Of a stretch of 64,000 nt of DNA, positions 1 through 8,650 are shown one piece after another. The notes beneath the pieces were generated by a model. It did no database searches. It was not told where the DNA came from and saw only the letters and a program-made list of their open reading frames with translations. The stretch is from an uncultured Alteromonadaceae bacterium. GTDB lineage: Bacteria > Pseudomonadota > Gammaproteobacteria > Enterobacterales > Alteromonadaceae. The DNA is taken from positions 1 to 64,000 of the forward strand of contig CANNDC010000005.1 in the NCBI GenBank assembly GCA_947503265.1, read 5' to 3'. Each line of letters begins with the position of its first letter. The first letter of the stretch is position 1. Both the position numbers and the translations under genes were made by a program.

Positions 1-83
1 TTTTGGTTTTGGTTTTGGTTTTGGTTTTGGTTTTGGTTTTGGTTTTGGTTTTGGTTTTGGTTTTGGTTTTGGTTTTGGTTTTG
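1..83. repeat. TTTTGG hexanucleotide microsatellite
   Basis: Thirteen perfect copies of TTTTGG plus a partial copy run from the window edge, so the true length is unknown. The array lies just downstream of the 3' end of the beta-propeller gene (minus strand, ending at 182). No open reading frame or terminator hairpin is visible in it. Its unit resembles the 7-mer array at 54074-54157. Evenly spaced GG pairs could stack as a two-layer G-quadruplex, which is inference. Confidence 0.95.
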
Positions 84-181
84 AAACAGTATCGACTACA
101 TTAGTCTATATTAAAAACAAAACCCAATAAAAATACCGCAAGGCTCAGAAGAAGACCTTACGGTAAAGATCAATAACTTTC

Positions 182-1633
182 CTAGTCTAAGAGCTGATTT
201 AAGGTGTAATACACTTTGTCAACACTGACCGTTCTGCCACTAACTCCTCGTATACCTAGGAAATCTATTTGAACAACCTTATCTTGCGTCATGGGTAAAT
301 CGATAGCAACCGTCTTGCCGTCAGACAATAGCCTGACGTTTCTAATTGCAAGAGCTTGCAAGTTCTTCTTAGGAGAGCCATAGTTTCCAGAATAGTGATA
401 ATTCCATTCTTGAGCTTTAAAGCTTTTTGCATTCACGCTTCGCTCGTCAAGTTTTTCAGTAAAGGTTAAATTAAAACCAGATTGAGTTAGTTTTATGTCC
501 AATAGCTCAAAAGGATTGGTGCCATCCCAGACTACCTTTTCTAATCCAAAGGGTTTACCTCCTTTGGCTCCCCATCCTCTTGCTGTTTGACCTACCCACA
601 TTTGTCCTTGGTTATCGAAGCTGACTCTAATGTTGCCACTCTGAAAACCGTTCATAAAATTAATGACCGCGCCCTGATACTCACCATTTACTTTATCAAG
701 TAACACTCTAAATATATTCGATTGAGTTTGATCACCGATAAATATTTGTCCGCTAAAAGGTCCGAATTTTCCGTTAGTCATATCCCATTCTGGGTTGCCA
801 GGAGAATTAGCCACTTCGACATGCGGAATCCAAACAACCGGCTTTTCGCTCATGGCCGACAGTTCTTCAAGAGACAAATTGCTAATACTTTCTCGGGTAT
901 AATCGCCAATTTCAATCAGCGATACGGGATGACCATAGAATTTATTCTCTTTTAGCAAATGTAGTTTCGATGTTGGAACCCAATCTCCTTGATTATCTGT
1001 GAAAAATATTTCCCCGTTTGGGCTAGCTCCTATGCCCGCTGGTGATCTTAATCCCCAAGCAAAAGGTTTATATTCCCCTTTTGGTGTCACCTTGAACGCA
1101 AAACCACGATTACCTCCAGCACTTCCCATAGCACCTAGTGAAAACGCTTCTGGAAGATTATGGCTTAGATTCAGAGTACCAAAATAGTTGCCTTGTTTGT
1201 CTTTGACGGGCCCGAATGTAAATTCGTGATAATTGTCATGAAATTCCCAACCGCTGGCAAACTGTTGATATTTGTCTGCAAGGCCATCTTGATCGGTATC
1301 AGCTAACCGAGTTAACTCTGGTTTTTGCGCTACCAAAATCGAACCATCGTCATCAACTAAAAGGCCCGTAGGTTCATGTAAACCTTCAGCAAATTTGGAC
1401 CAATTGCCTTCCTTATACGTCCAGACATCGCCAAATCGTGTTGCAGCGTAAACGACACCCGCTGTGTCTGAATCTAACCCTGTCACATGAAATCGCACAT
1501 CTTCTGGCGTCTTAATAGTGACGATTTTGTAGCCATCAGGTTTATAAGTATCTGTTTTAATTTGTTGAGCTGTGCAATCAAAGTGAAACAATGCCACTAA
1601 TACGGTGCCAATAATAAGCGGTAATTTGATCAT
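182..1633 (-). CDS. Secreted six-bladed beta-propeller protein (sugar dehydrogenase-like)
   Basis: The 483-residue product starts with a hydrophobic leader ending near a Cys (about residue 20, FHFDC), so it is exported and may be a lipoprotein. The body has propeller-type repeats with motifs such as GLRSPAGIG and FFTDNQGDW, as in soluble PQQ-dependent sugar dehydrogenase/NHL-like proteins and the membrane-bound dehydrogenase domain proteins common in marine bacteria. The cytochrome c gene ends its upstream side only 9 bases away on the same strand, so the two are probably co-transcribed and could form an electron-transfer pair. PQQ-binding residues were not verified; a purely binding role is possible. 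Confidence 0.7.
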   Translation of the reverse strand: MIKLPLIIGTVLVALFHFDCTAQQIKTDTYKPDGYKIVTIKTPEDVRFHVTGLDSDTAGVVYAATRFGDVWTYKEGNWSKFAEGLHEPTGLLVDDDGSILVAQKPELTRLADTDQDGLADKYQQFASGWEFHDNYHEFTFGPVKDKQGNYFGTLNLSHNLPEAFSLGAMGSAGGNRGFAFKVTPKGEYKPFAWGLRSPAGIGASPNGEIFFTDNQGDWVPTSKLHLLKENKFYGHPVSLIEIGDYTRESISNLSLEELSAMSEKPVVWIPHVEVANSPGNPEWDMTNGKFGPFSGQIFIGDQTQSNIFRVLLDKVNGEYQGAVINFMNGFQSGNIRVSFDNQGQMWVGQTARGWGAKGGKPFGLEKVVWDGTNPFELLDIKLTQSGFNLTFTEKLDERSVNAKSFKAQEWNYHYSGNYGSPKKNLQALAIRNVRLLSDGKTVAIDLPMTQDKVVQIDFLGIRGVSGRTVSVDKVYYTLNQLLD

Positions 1634-1642
1634 TTTTACTTC

Positions 1643-3049
1643 CTAATTATTTTTCTGTACTGAAACGTTGAAACTGCCATTTGTTTCAGGTGTCAAATCG
1701 ATTAGATTCTTATTAGATTCTCTGTCGTTACTAACCCAGCGGTATTGTTCCATTTGGGGCAGTGACAAAGTCAGTTTGGGAAGACGTTGGTTTATAATTT
1801 GGTATTGAAAAGAAAGCTGCTGTTGATTTTGAGAACTGGCCGACAATTGATAGTCCACATCATCTAAACGATAACTAAACATTGGCTTGCCTTCTATCAG
1901 TTCGTAACCTTTATAGTTGCATTTAGCGTCGTCTGTTTGCGCATGATTCAGGGAATGAGGCGGTTTAAACAAAAACTCCCCTAATGGCAGACTGCCATCC
2001 TCGCCACGCCCATTGATGTTAGGCCCTATATTTAATAAGTCTCCTTGCCAAATTCCGACCACAGCGCACGTACGCGTATTGAAGGCAAAATTCATCTTAC
2101 TAGGCATACCTACTGAAATAGAATAAGCCGGCATACCATGAATTTTTTTGCGTTGAATGATGGGTTTGTTCGTCGCTATCACCTCGTACTTAATATCGGA
2201 TAGTACGTCTCGTCCTTTTACCGACACGGGAAACAATTTGATCGACATATCAGCATTAGTCACAACCATGGATACATTTCTTTGGTTCGGTTTGTTGGTA
2301 CCCGAGTAATAAGTGATTTTTAATTTCTGTTTCCCGCGAGCAAGTAACCAAGAAGGATTCCAATTCCCTATTCTCTCTACTCTTTTACCGTTAACTTCAA
2401 TCTCTAACTCTATGGGCTTGCCCCACTGAACCCACATTTTGCTATCTTCATCTTTAGGAGTGTAGAAATTTCCTTCGAATATAAGAATATAGTGGTTTAC
2501 CTCTGGTAATCTAAAGTCGGCGAAGTTATTCGCTATTTGACCACTTTTTATCAATTTTTCTTGGCTTATTTTGCGGTCAGACGAGTCATCCATCTGATAA
2601 ATCTGATAGGTTAGATTCTCAAACCCTTCTCGCTTGGACAATATATAAGCGACAATTGAATGCAGTTGTTGTTCAGAATATATGCCCTTAAATCCAGGCA
2701 TCCCAGCATTCACAAAACCGTTTTTAATATTATGCAAGATATCGCTAGGCGTTCTTCCATGGATCCATTCACCGTCTTTAAGATTGAAGCCAGTGGCACC
2801 ACTCAGATCTCTACCATGGCAAGATGCACAAACTTGCTCGTATAAGGTTTTCCCCTTGGCAACTCGCGTGGAATCATCCAACAGGTTTAGGATAACTTTG
2901 TCTGTGTTAACTGCTTGTGCATTAGACAAGTGCATTCCCAAGCACATTGTTAAGACCAAAAACACTAAATATTTATTCGTTATTTTTATAGCGTTGGACA
3001 AACCCAAACTCCTACTCAATTTCAACAAGAAGCATTGAAAATATTTCAT
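1643..3049 (-). CDS. Secreted cytochrome c domain protein
   Basis: The 468-residue product has an N-terminal hydrophobic segment (about residues 27-45) that fits a signal peptide or anchor. A class I cytochrome c domain follows: heme motif CASCH at residues 74-78 and a likely axial Met in NAGMPGF, about 40 residues on. The remaining ~330 residues are beta-rich and not assigned to a family. It sits first in a probable two-gene operon with the beta-propeller protein and could be its periplasmic electron acceptor (inference). The start may lie somewhat downstream, since the first 26 residues are unusual for a leader. Confidence 0.72.
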   Translation of the reverse strand: MKYFQCFLLKLSRSLGLSNAIKITNKYLVFLVLTMCLGMHLSNAQAVNTDKVILNLLDDSTRVAKGKTLYEQVCASCHGRDLSGATGFNLKDGEWIHGRTPSDILHNIKNGFVNAGMPGFKGIYSEQQLHSIVAYILSKREGFENLTYQIYQMDDSSDRKISQEKLIKSGQIANNFADFRLPEVNHYILIFEGNFYTPKDEDSKMWVQWGKPIELEIEVNGKRVERIGNWNPSWLLARGKQKLKITYYSGTNKPNQRNVSMVVTNADMSIKLFPVSVKGRDVLSDIKYEVIATNKPIIQRKKIHGMPAYSISVGMPSKMNFAFNTRTCAVVGIWQGDLLNIGPNINGRGEDGSLPLGEFLFKPPHSLNHAQTDDAKCNYKGYELIEGKPMFSYRLDDVDYQLSASSQNQQQLSFQYQIINQRLPKLTLSLPQMEQYRWVSNDRESNKNLIDLTPETNGSFNVSVQKNN

Positions 3050-3464
3050 TTAGATGATTAGCTCATAGTAGCTTTTTATATTCAATTTATAATTTTTATT
3101 TTTGATTTATTATATTTATAGCTAATTTCTATGAGGTCGTTGGTGACTAAAACTTTCACCTCAAATCTCCTGCAATGCACCAATGGTTTTGAATGCGTTT
3201 ATAAAACGTCGTAGACCTTTTATAACCTGGCGGGCTTGACTCAAATAAAAAACCAGTACTGAACTCCTTACCTTCCATAAGCGAGGAGAATTTTTATCTA
3301 TTAGTGCAAATAGACTAAAAAACGCAGCAACTGTCTAAAAATATGGACAAAAACATATAAACGGACTCAAACAACAATTAAAGATTGATTTTTAGGACCT
3401 TTTCTAGGGTACTATCAGACAACAAAAACCATTTGAAGCTACTGCTTTTTAATAGGACAAATAA
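3050..3464. other. Intergenic region between divergent cytochrome c and GH116-like genes
   Basis: This 415-base AT-rich stretch separates two divergently transcribed genes and must hold promoters for both. A ribosome-binding site AGGAC lies 7 bases before the ATG at 3465. I see no further coding frame and no clear operator palindrome. Confidence 0.6.
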
Positions 3465-6185
3465 ATGCATAACACGTTAAGCACTTTTCTAATGGGAATG
3501 TGTTCATTTTTATTAATGGTTTTCTCATTATTTTTTCCCGTTAGTGCTAATGACAGGACACCTGACAATGCCGCTATTATGGAGACTCTAACTTTAAGTT
3601 CCGATGGCAGGACAGAGGTAGTAAAAAAGTTCCCTACTAGTTTTCCTAATATTCTTACTGCAAGAGGCAAGCCTCTAATCTACTCGAAAAATAATTCCAA
3701 TAACTTTGAGTTTATTGGCATGCCAGTCGGCGGAGTAGGCGCTGGTCAACTTTATTTAGGAGGTGATGGTCAACTTTGGTTTTGGGATATATACGGATTA
3801 AATTACTATCATGGTTCCCTTAAAGGTGAGGAGTCATATGAGTTTCCTTACAATCGAAGCGGTAAGAATCAAAAAGGAGTGTATACACCAAAGCAGGGCT
3901 TTAGCTTGCGCGTATATCAAGACGGAGAATGGCGAGAGCGCCCTTTAAATAGGGATGGATTTGATGACATTACATTTTTAGGTCAGTACCCGATCGGAGA
4001 AGTCACATATAAACACGAACAACTGCCAGTGGATGTTACGTTGGAGGCATTTTCGCCATTTGTACCATTGGCACTTGAAAAGTCGATGTATCCAGCCACC
4101 ATACTAAACTACACTGTAACGAACACTTCCTCCGAAACAGTCAAGATTGGCTTAAATGCTTGGTTAGAAAACACGATTCTGCATGACTCCCGTAATAAGC
4201 CAGATAGTTATACGCTACAGGGGAAACGTGTTAACAAAACGACTCTTCTAGAAGATGGCTCTGCACGCATCACTTACTCGGCGAATCTGTCAAGCGGCAA
4301 AGTGCATATTCCTGATATGGTTGACTATGGTACCTTATCGCTTACTGCATTTGGCGGTGATTTGGACGTTTCAGAAGGTACAGCGAGTGCTGATCTTCAT
4401 AGCGAAGCTCCTCTAATGTCATCCATTCAACAGGTAGTTGAATTGCAGGCAGGTGAGAGTAAAACGGTCCACTTCATTTTAAGCTGGCACTTCCCTCTCA
4501 GTAAGAAGGTTCATCATACACCTTATCGAATGGTCAATAAGCAACATTTTCTAAAAAAAAGCACAAATACTTACGCTAAATTGTATAAAGACTCTGCAGA
4601 TGTTGCAGACCATATTATGACAAATTTTGAACCATTAACTGCACAAACTCGTCTTTGGCAAGATACTTGGTACGACTCAACACTACCCTACTGGTTTTTA
4701 GACCGAACATTCCTCAACACTTCTATTTTAGCAAGCACTACTTCGACAATAATCGATGATTTCTTGTTTTATGGCACTGAAGGTAACAATCAAGGCGGGG
4801 GCACAGTGACACATGTATGGGGGTATGTGAAGGCTATGGGACGGTTGTTTCCGCGTCTTGAAAAAAGCTTGCGCGAACAGGTCGACTTTGTACCAGTGTC
4901 CGAAGGTGGGTCGCTGAAAGAAAATGGCATGATCCGTTATCGTTGGATGGCAGACAGAATTGAAGATGCTGTTGATGGACAAGCAGGCGTAATATTACGC
5001 ACCTTTCTTGCTCATCAAATGTCAAAGGATAAAGAATTTCTGCGGCGGGTTTATCAAGGAGTAAAAACTGCCATGCAGGGGCTAACTGAGCAAAATGACG
5101 CGGACCATGATGGGATATTAACTGGACCTCAGCACAATACTTTAGATGGCGTATGGTACGGCAAAGTGACTTGGCTAAGCTTACATTACACCGCAGCATT
5201 GCGAGCAACTGCTGAAATGGCCAGAGAAATGGATGACGACGAGTTTGCCGATTTTTGCTTAAAATTAGCCGAAAGAGGTAGAGAATATATAGAAAAAAAC
5301 CTGTTCAATGGTGAGTACTTTATTCATAAAGCAGATCCAGACCATCCGAATTCCCCAGGAACCTACGACGGTTTAGAGTATAGTCAGTTGCTCGGTCAAA
5401 GTTGGGCTTACCACCTAGGTCTGGGTGAAATACTTGATCCCAAAAAAGTAAAAATTGCTCTGGAGTCTATGTGGCGTTATAACTTTACGACTGATGTAGG
5501 GCCTTTTAGAGAAAAATTCAAACAGGGAAGATGGTATGCAATGCCCGGCGAAAGTGGATTGATAGCTTGCACATGGCCGAATGGCGGGCAGGACGCGTTA
5601 AATAAAGGAAATGCGCGGTTCGCTGCATACAATAATGAAAGTCAAAATGGATATGAGTATGCAGCCACTTCTTTGATGATGTGGCATGAATTACCCTATC
5701 AGTCATTAGCTCATATTTGGTATATGCATAATGACCGATATCATGGTCAGAAGCGTAATCCTTGGTGTGAAGTGGAATGGGGGGGACATTATGCCCGCTC
5801 AATGGCAAGTTACGGACACTTCACTGCGGCCAGCGGATACGAGTATCATGGGCCTAAGGGCTATTTAGCGTTTTCACCCAACCTTACCCCAAACAATTTT
5901 AAATCTGCTTATACGGTCGCCGAAGGATGGGGGTCGTTTACGCAATCGCGAGATGAACGCAAACAACGAAATCGTTTGGTTCAAAAATATGGTGAGCTTT
6001 TTCTTAAACATCTGGCATTTGACTACCCGCACAAACCACATAAAATCAAGGTGACGTTAAACGGAGAACCAGTAAAATATATTCAGTCAACAGAAAAGCA
6101 ACGGATTAACTATCTATTCTCGACTCCTATCGCTCTGGGTGTAGAAGATGAGTTAATTGTCACTGCCGAGTTTGCAAATCAGTAG
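3465..6185 (+). CDS. Secreted GH116-like glycoside hydrolase (GBA2/DUF608 type)
   Basis: The 906-residue product has a signal peptide (hydrophobic residues about 8-28). It then shows the N-terminal GH116 signature near residue 87 (MPVGGVGAGQLYLGGDGQLW) and an (alpha/alpha)6 catalytic domain with GTVTHVWGY near residue 448, followed by LFPRLEKSLREQ, PQHNTLDGVWYG and a QLLGQSWAYHLGLG segment. These are typical of the GH116/glucosylceramidase-like family, whose known members are beta-glucosidases, beta-xylosidases and N-acetylglucosaminidases. The substrate here is unknown; the galactan-related neighbours suggest an algal sugar. The ATG at 3465 has AGGAC upstream. Length agrees with the family (about 800-950). 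Confidence 0.8.
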   Translation: MHNTLSTFLMGMCSFLLMVFSLFFPVSANDRTPDNAAIMETLTLSSDGRTEVVKKFPTSFPNILTARGKPLIYSKNNSNNFEFIGMPVGGVGAGQLYLGGDGQLWFWDIYGLNYYHGSLKGEESYEFPYNRSGKNQKGVYTPKQGFSLRVYQDGEWRERPLNRDGFDDITFLGQYPIGEVTYKHEQLPVDVTLEAFSPFVPLALEKSMYPATILNYTVTNTSSETVKIGLNAWLENTILHDSRNKPDSYTLQGKRVNKTTLLEDGSARITYSANLSSGKVHIPDMVDYGTLSLTAFGGDLDVSEGTASADLHSEAPLMSSIQQVVELQAGESKTVHFILSWHFPLSKKVHHTPYRMVNKQHFLKKSTNTYAKLYKDSADVADHIMTNFEPLTAQTRLWQDTWYDSTLPYWFLDRTFLNTSILASTTSTIIDDFLFYGTEGNNQGGGTVTHVWGYVKAMGRLFPRLEKSLREQVDFVPVSEGGSLKENGMIRYRWMADRIEDAVDGQAGVILRTFLAHQMSKDKEFLRRVYQGVKTAMQGLTEQNDADHDGILTGPQHNTLDGVWYGKVTWLSLHYTAALRATAEMAREMDDDEFADFCLKLAERGREYIEKNLFNGEYFIHKADPDHPNSPGTYDGLEYSQLLGQSWAYHLGLGEILDPKKVKIALESMWRYNFTTDVGPFREKFKQGRWYAMPGESGLIACTWPNGGQDALNKGNARFAAYNNESQNGYEYAATSLMMWHELPYQSLAHIWYMHNDRYHGQKRNPWCEVEWGGHYARSMASYGHFTAASGYEYHGPKGYLAFSPNLTPNNFKSAYTVAEGWGSFTQSRDERKQRNRLVQKYGELFLKHLAFDYPHKPHKIKVTLNGEPVKYIQSTEKQRINYLFSTPIALGVEDELIVTAEFANQ

Positions 6186-6315
6186 ATGCCGATCTGAATA
6201 CATCGAAAGCTTATGGACATGATGACGCTTTAGATCAGGAACACTGCTCCCACAAATTAGGCTAGGTGTTTCTTTGATAGCTGCTCAGATAGCAACGCAA
6301 AACCCGTGTAACTTA

Positions 6316-8217
6316 CTAAAAAACAACACGATCACGTCCTTGCTCTTTGGCTTGATAAAGTTTGTCGTCTGCTCGCTTAATAATAGAATTGACGTTTTTG
6401 TCCAGTTTACTATCGTACTGAGCCACACCCATCGAAAACGTTATCTCGTGTTCATATGGAAATTCAGTTGGTTTACTGTTTAAAGCACTTCGCAAACGTT
6501 GAAAAATTAATTTTATATGTTCAGAATTAGTGTCGGTAAAAACAAGTAGCCACTCTTCTCCGCCATAACGCCCATATCCATCTTGCTTTCGTAAAGTCGC
6601 ATCACACGCTTGAGCAAATTTGACTAACACTTGATCCCCTACTTCATGACCATATTCATCGTTGATACGCTTAAAATTATCTAGGTCAACAATCGCCAGA
6701 GTGAGGGTCAACCCTTCACAACTAGCTTCTTTAAAACGTTCTTTAGCATGGACCAATACTGCACGCCGATTGGGACTATTGGTTAAATGATCACGCATAG
6801 CTAAAGATCTGAAACGATTTCGATTACGTGTCTGAATAACCAGTAGAGCTAGCACAAACACCAATACAACAACGCCTAATATAATCGCCAACCACCATAT
6901 TCTTTGTCGCTCATCTTGTTGCTTAATTCTTAAATCATTAAGTAAAATTTTTTGAGATAGGATTTGATTTTGATTTTCTTTAATCTGAGTATCAAATTGG
7001 ACTTTGTATTTTTGTGCTTCTTGCTGCTGCTCTTGTTTGTGAAGCGCATTTTGAATTTTTAGCGTTTTCTCTAAATAATCGTAAGCGGATTGATAATTTT
7101 CCAGAGTATACTCTATTCGTGACATCAAACTATTGTAGGCACTAGCATTCGAATAGTCGTCAACGCTCTCTAATAAGATTTTAGCTTTAGCCAAGTTGAG
7201 TTGAGCGTTTTCCAGATCCTCAAGCCCAAGATAAGCCTTTGCTTGGCCAATCAACGCTTTGTATTGTGAACGAATATCACCAGTTTCTTCAAATACCTTA
7301 TTGGTTTTTTTGTACAGCTCTATCGCTTTTATCCAATTTTCTTGATCAACTGCAATTTCAGCAACAGAGAGTTGTGCCCATGCAACCCCCACAGGGTCAT
7401 CAATTTCCCGACTTATTTTTATTGCTTTCGATAACGTTTCTTCAGCCTTGTCGATTTGGTCGCTGTAAAAATAAGCATTTGCTTTGTTGAATAATATAAT
7501 AGACTGGCCAAATTTGTCATCAATTGAAAGGGCTATCTCCAAGGATTTGTCGAAATACTCTAATCCAAGTTCGATATCACCAATATCAACGTAGATATTG
7601 GCCAATGAAGACATGACTACACCCTGCATGGCTACATCACCAGCCAATTCAAATGCTTCATATGCCGACTTCATCGATTGAATTGCTTTACTGTAATTGA
7701 ATACATCATATTGGCTTTCACCCAATGCCAAATATACTTCTCCAATTTCTTGTGGTAATTCTAAACTTGTTAACTTAGTTTCAAGCTCTCGAATAAGTTC
7801 TGAAAACTTTTCAGTTCTGCCCATGGCGTATCCAATTCGAACCTTGGCTACGATTAAACGGGTTAATACTGTCGATTCATTTGCTTGCTCAGCAAGAGGT
7901 AAAATTTCCAGCAAAATATCATTCGCTTCGCCCGGCCGATCTTGTTCGAGCAAAGATTCGAGTTTAAGCGAAGAGCAGTACAAAAAGGCTTTATTCCAGT
8001 TTTTCCTTAAACTTAACCGAATTAAAGGTGATATCTGCTCTGTAATTTGAATAGGATTAGTAACTTGTTGATGCCGCATGGTTTCAATAAATTGAACTAG
8101 GTCAGCTTCCGATTTAAAAGAATTGTTTTCTTGAGATCCAACCATGCCTGCGTAAAAAAGCAATATTGCGCTACAAGCCAAAAACTTGACTACCAATAAA
8201 CGTTGCTTTAGTGCCAT
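6316..8217 (-). CDS. TPR-repeat transmembrane diguanylate cyclase (GGDEF)
   Basis: The 633-residue protein has a signal peptide (residues 1-28), a long periplasmic stretch of tetratricopeptide repeats (about 60-400), a coiled linker, one membrane segment (about 438-460) and a cytoplasmic GGDEF domain (about 475-633). The active-site loop reads GGEEW at 552-556, with Trp replacing the usual Phe. An RxxD inhibitory site (RKQD) lies exactly five residues before it, so both c-di-GMP synthesis and feedback inhibition look possible. The layout suggests a sensor that reads a periplasmic signal through the TPR array. It is monocistronic, between the GH116-like and GH-A glycosidases, so it may couple polysaccharide contact to adhesion (inference). 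Confidence 0.88.
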   Translation of the reverse strand: MALKQRLLVVKFLACSAILLFYAGMVGSQENNSFKSEADLVQFIETMRHQQVTNPIQITEQISPLIRLSLRKNWNKAFLYCSSLKLESLLEQDRPGEANDILLEILPLAEQANESTVLTRLIVAKVRIGYAMGRTEKFSELIRELETKLTSLELPQEIGEVYLALGESQYDVFNYSKAIQSMKSAYEAFELAGDVAMQGVVMSSLANIYVDIGDIELGLEYFDKSLEIALSIDDKFGQSIILFNKANAYFYSDQIDKAEETLSKAIKISREIDDPVGVAWAQLSVAEIAVDQENWIKAIELYKKTNKVFEETGDIRSQYKALIGQAKAYLGLEDLENAQLNLAKAKILLESVDDYSNASAYNSLMSRIEYTLENYQSAYDYLEKTLKIQNALHKQEQQQEAQKYKVQFDTQIKENQNQILSQKILLNDLRIKQQDERQRIWWLAIILGVVVLVFVLALLVIQTRNRNRFRSLAMRDHLTNSPNRRAVLVHAKERFKEASCEGLTLTLAIVDLDNFKRINDEYGHEVGDQVLVKFAQACDATLRKQDGYGRYGGEEWLLVFTDTNSEHIKLIFQRLRSALNSKPTEFPYEHEITFSMGVAQYDSKLDKNVNSIIKRADDKLYQAKEQGRDRVVF

Positions 8218-8650
8218 ACTTAATGATCATCCTTGGGTTTGCATTCAGGAAACAAAGAGAATTCCTTATGTTATAGAACACACTGTATACTTAATATCAC
8301 TACATAGGCTAAGTATAGTATCTGCTAAATTAATTACTCTGTTATCTAACCCTTCGAGTGTAGAGAAAAGTAGAATTTAGTTAATCGAAGCTCGCTTTGG
8401 CGCCCGAGTAATTCTGAAAGGTGGCAACGTGCATCAATTTGTTCTTCAGTCTCTTATAGCTTTAAAAGAACTTTCGAACAAAATCGACACAATGCAATTT
8501 TAAATAATCAAATAAACCTCCGCTATAAATACTATATCTACTTACCAAAGTCAGTTGAAGCAGCTAAACTGTGTTTTCAGAAAACAATGACTGTCGCCGA
8601 ATAGATCGTAACTTATTCTCATTATCAACCACAGCATATTTGGAAAATCT
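8218..8650. other. Intergenic region between divergent GGDEF and GH-A genes, with a possible gene remnant
   Basis: This 433-base stretch holds the divergent promoters. A 40-codon open stretch at 8381-8503 on the plus strand has protein-like composition (it ends HQFVLQSLIALKELSNKIDTMQF-like) but has no start or RBS. It could be the degraded 3' end of a lost gene; I cannot identify it. Nothing else is apparent. Confidence 0.4.

Noticed and set aside
8381..8503. Open 40-codon stretch, possible gene remnant
   Set aside because: No start, no ribosome-binding site, and no recognised family; kept only as a note in the gap entry.
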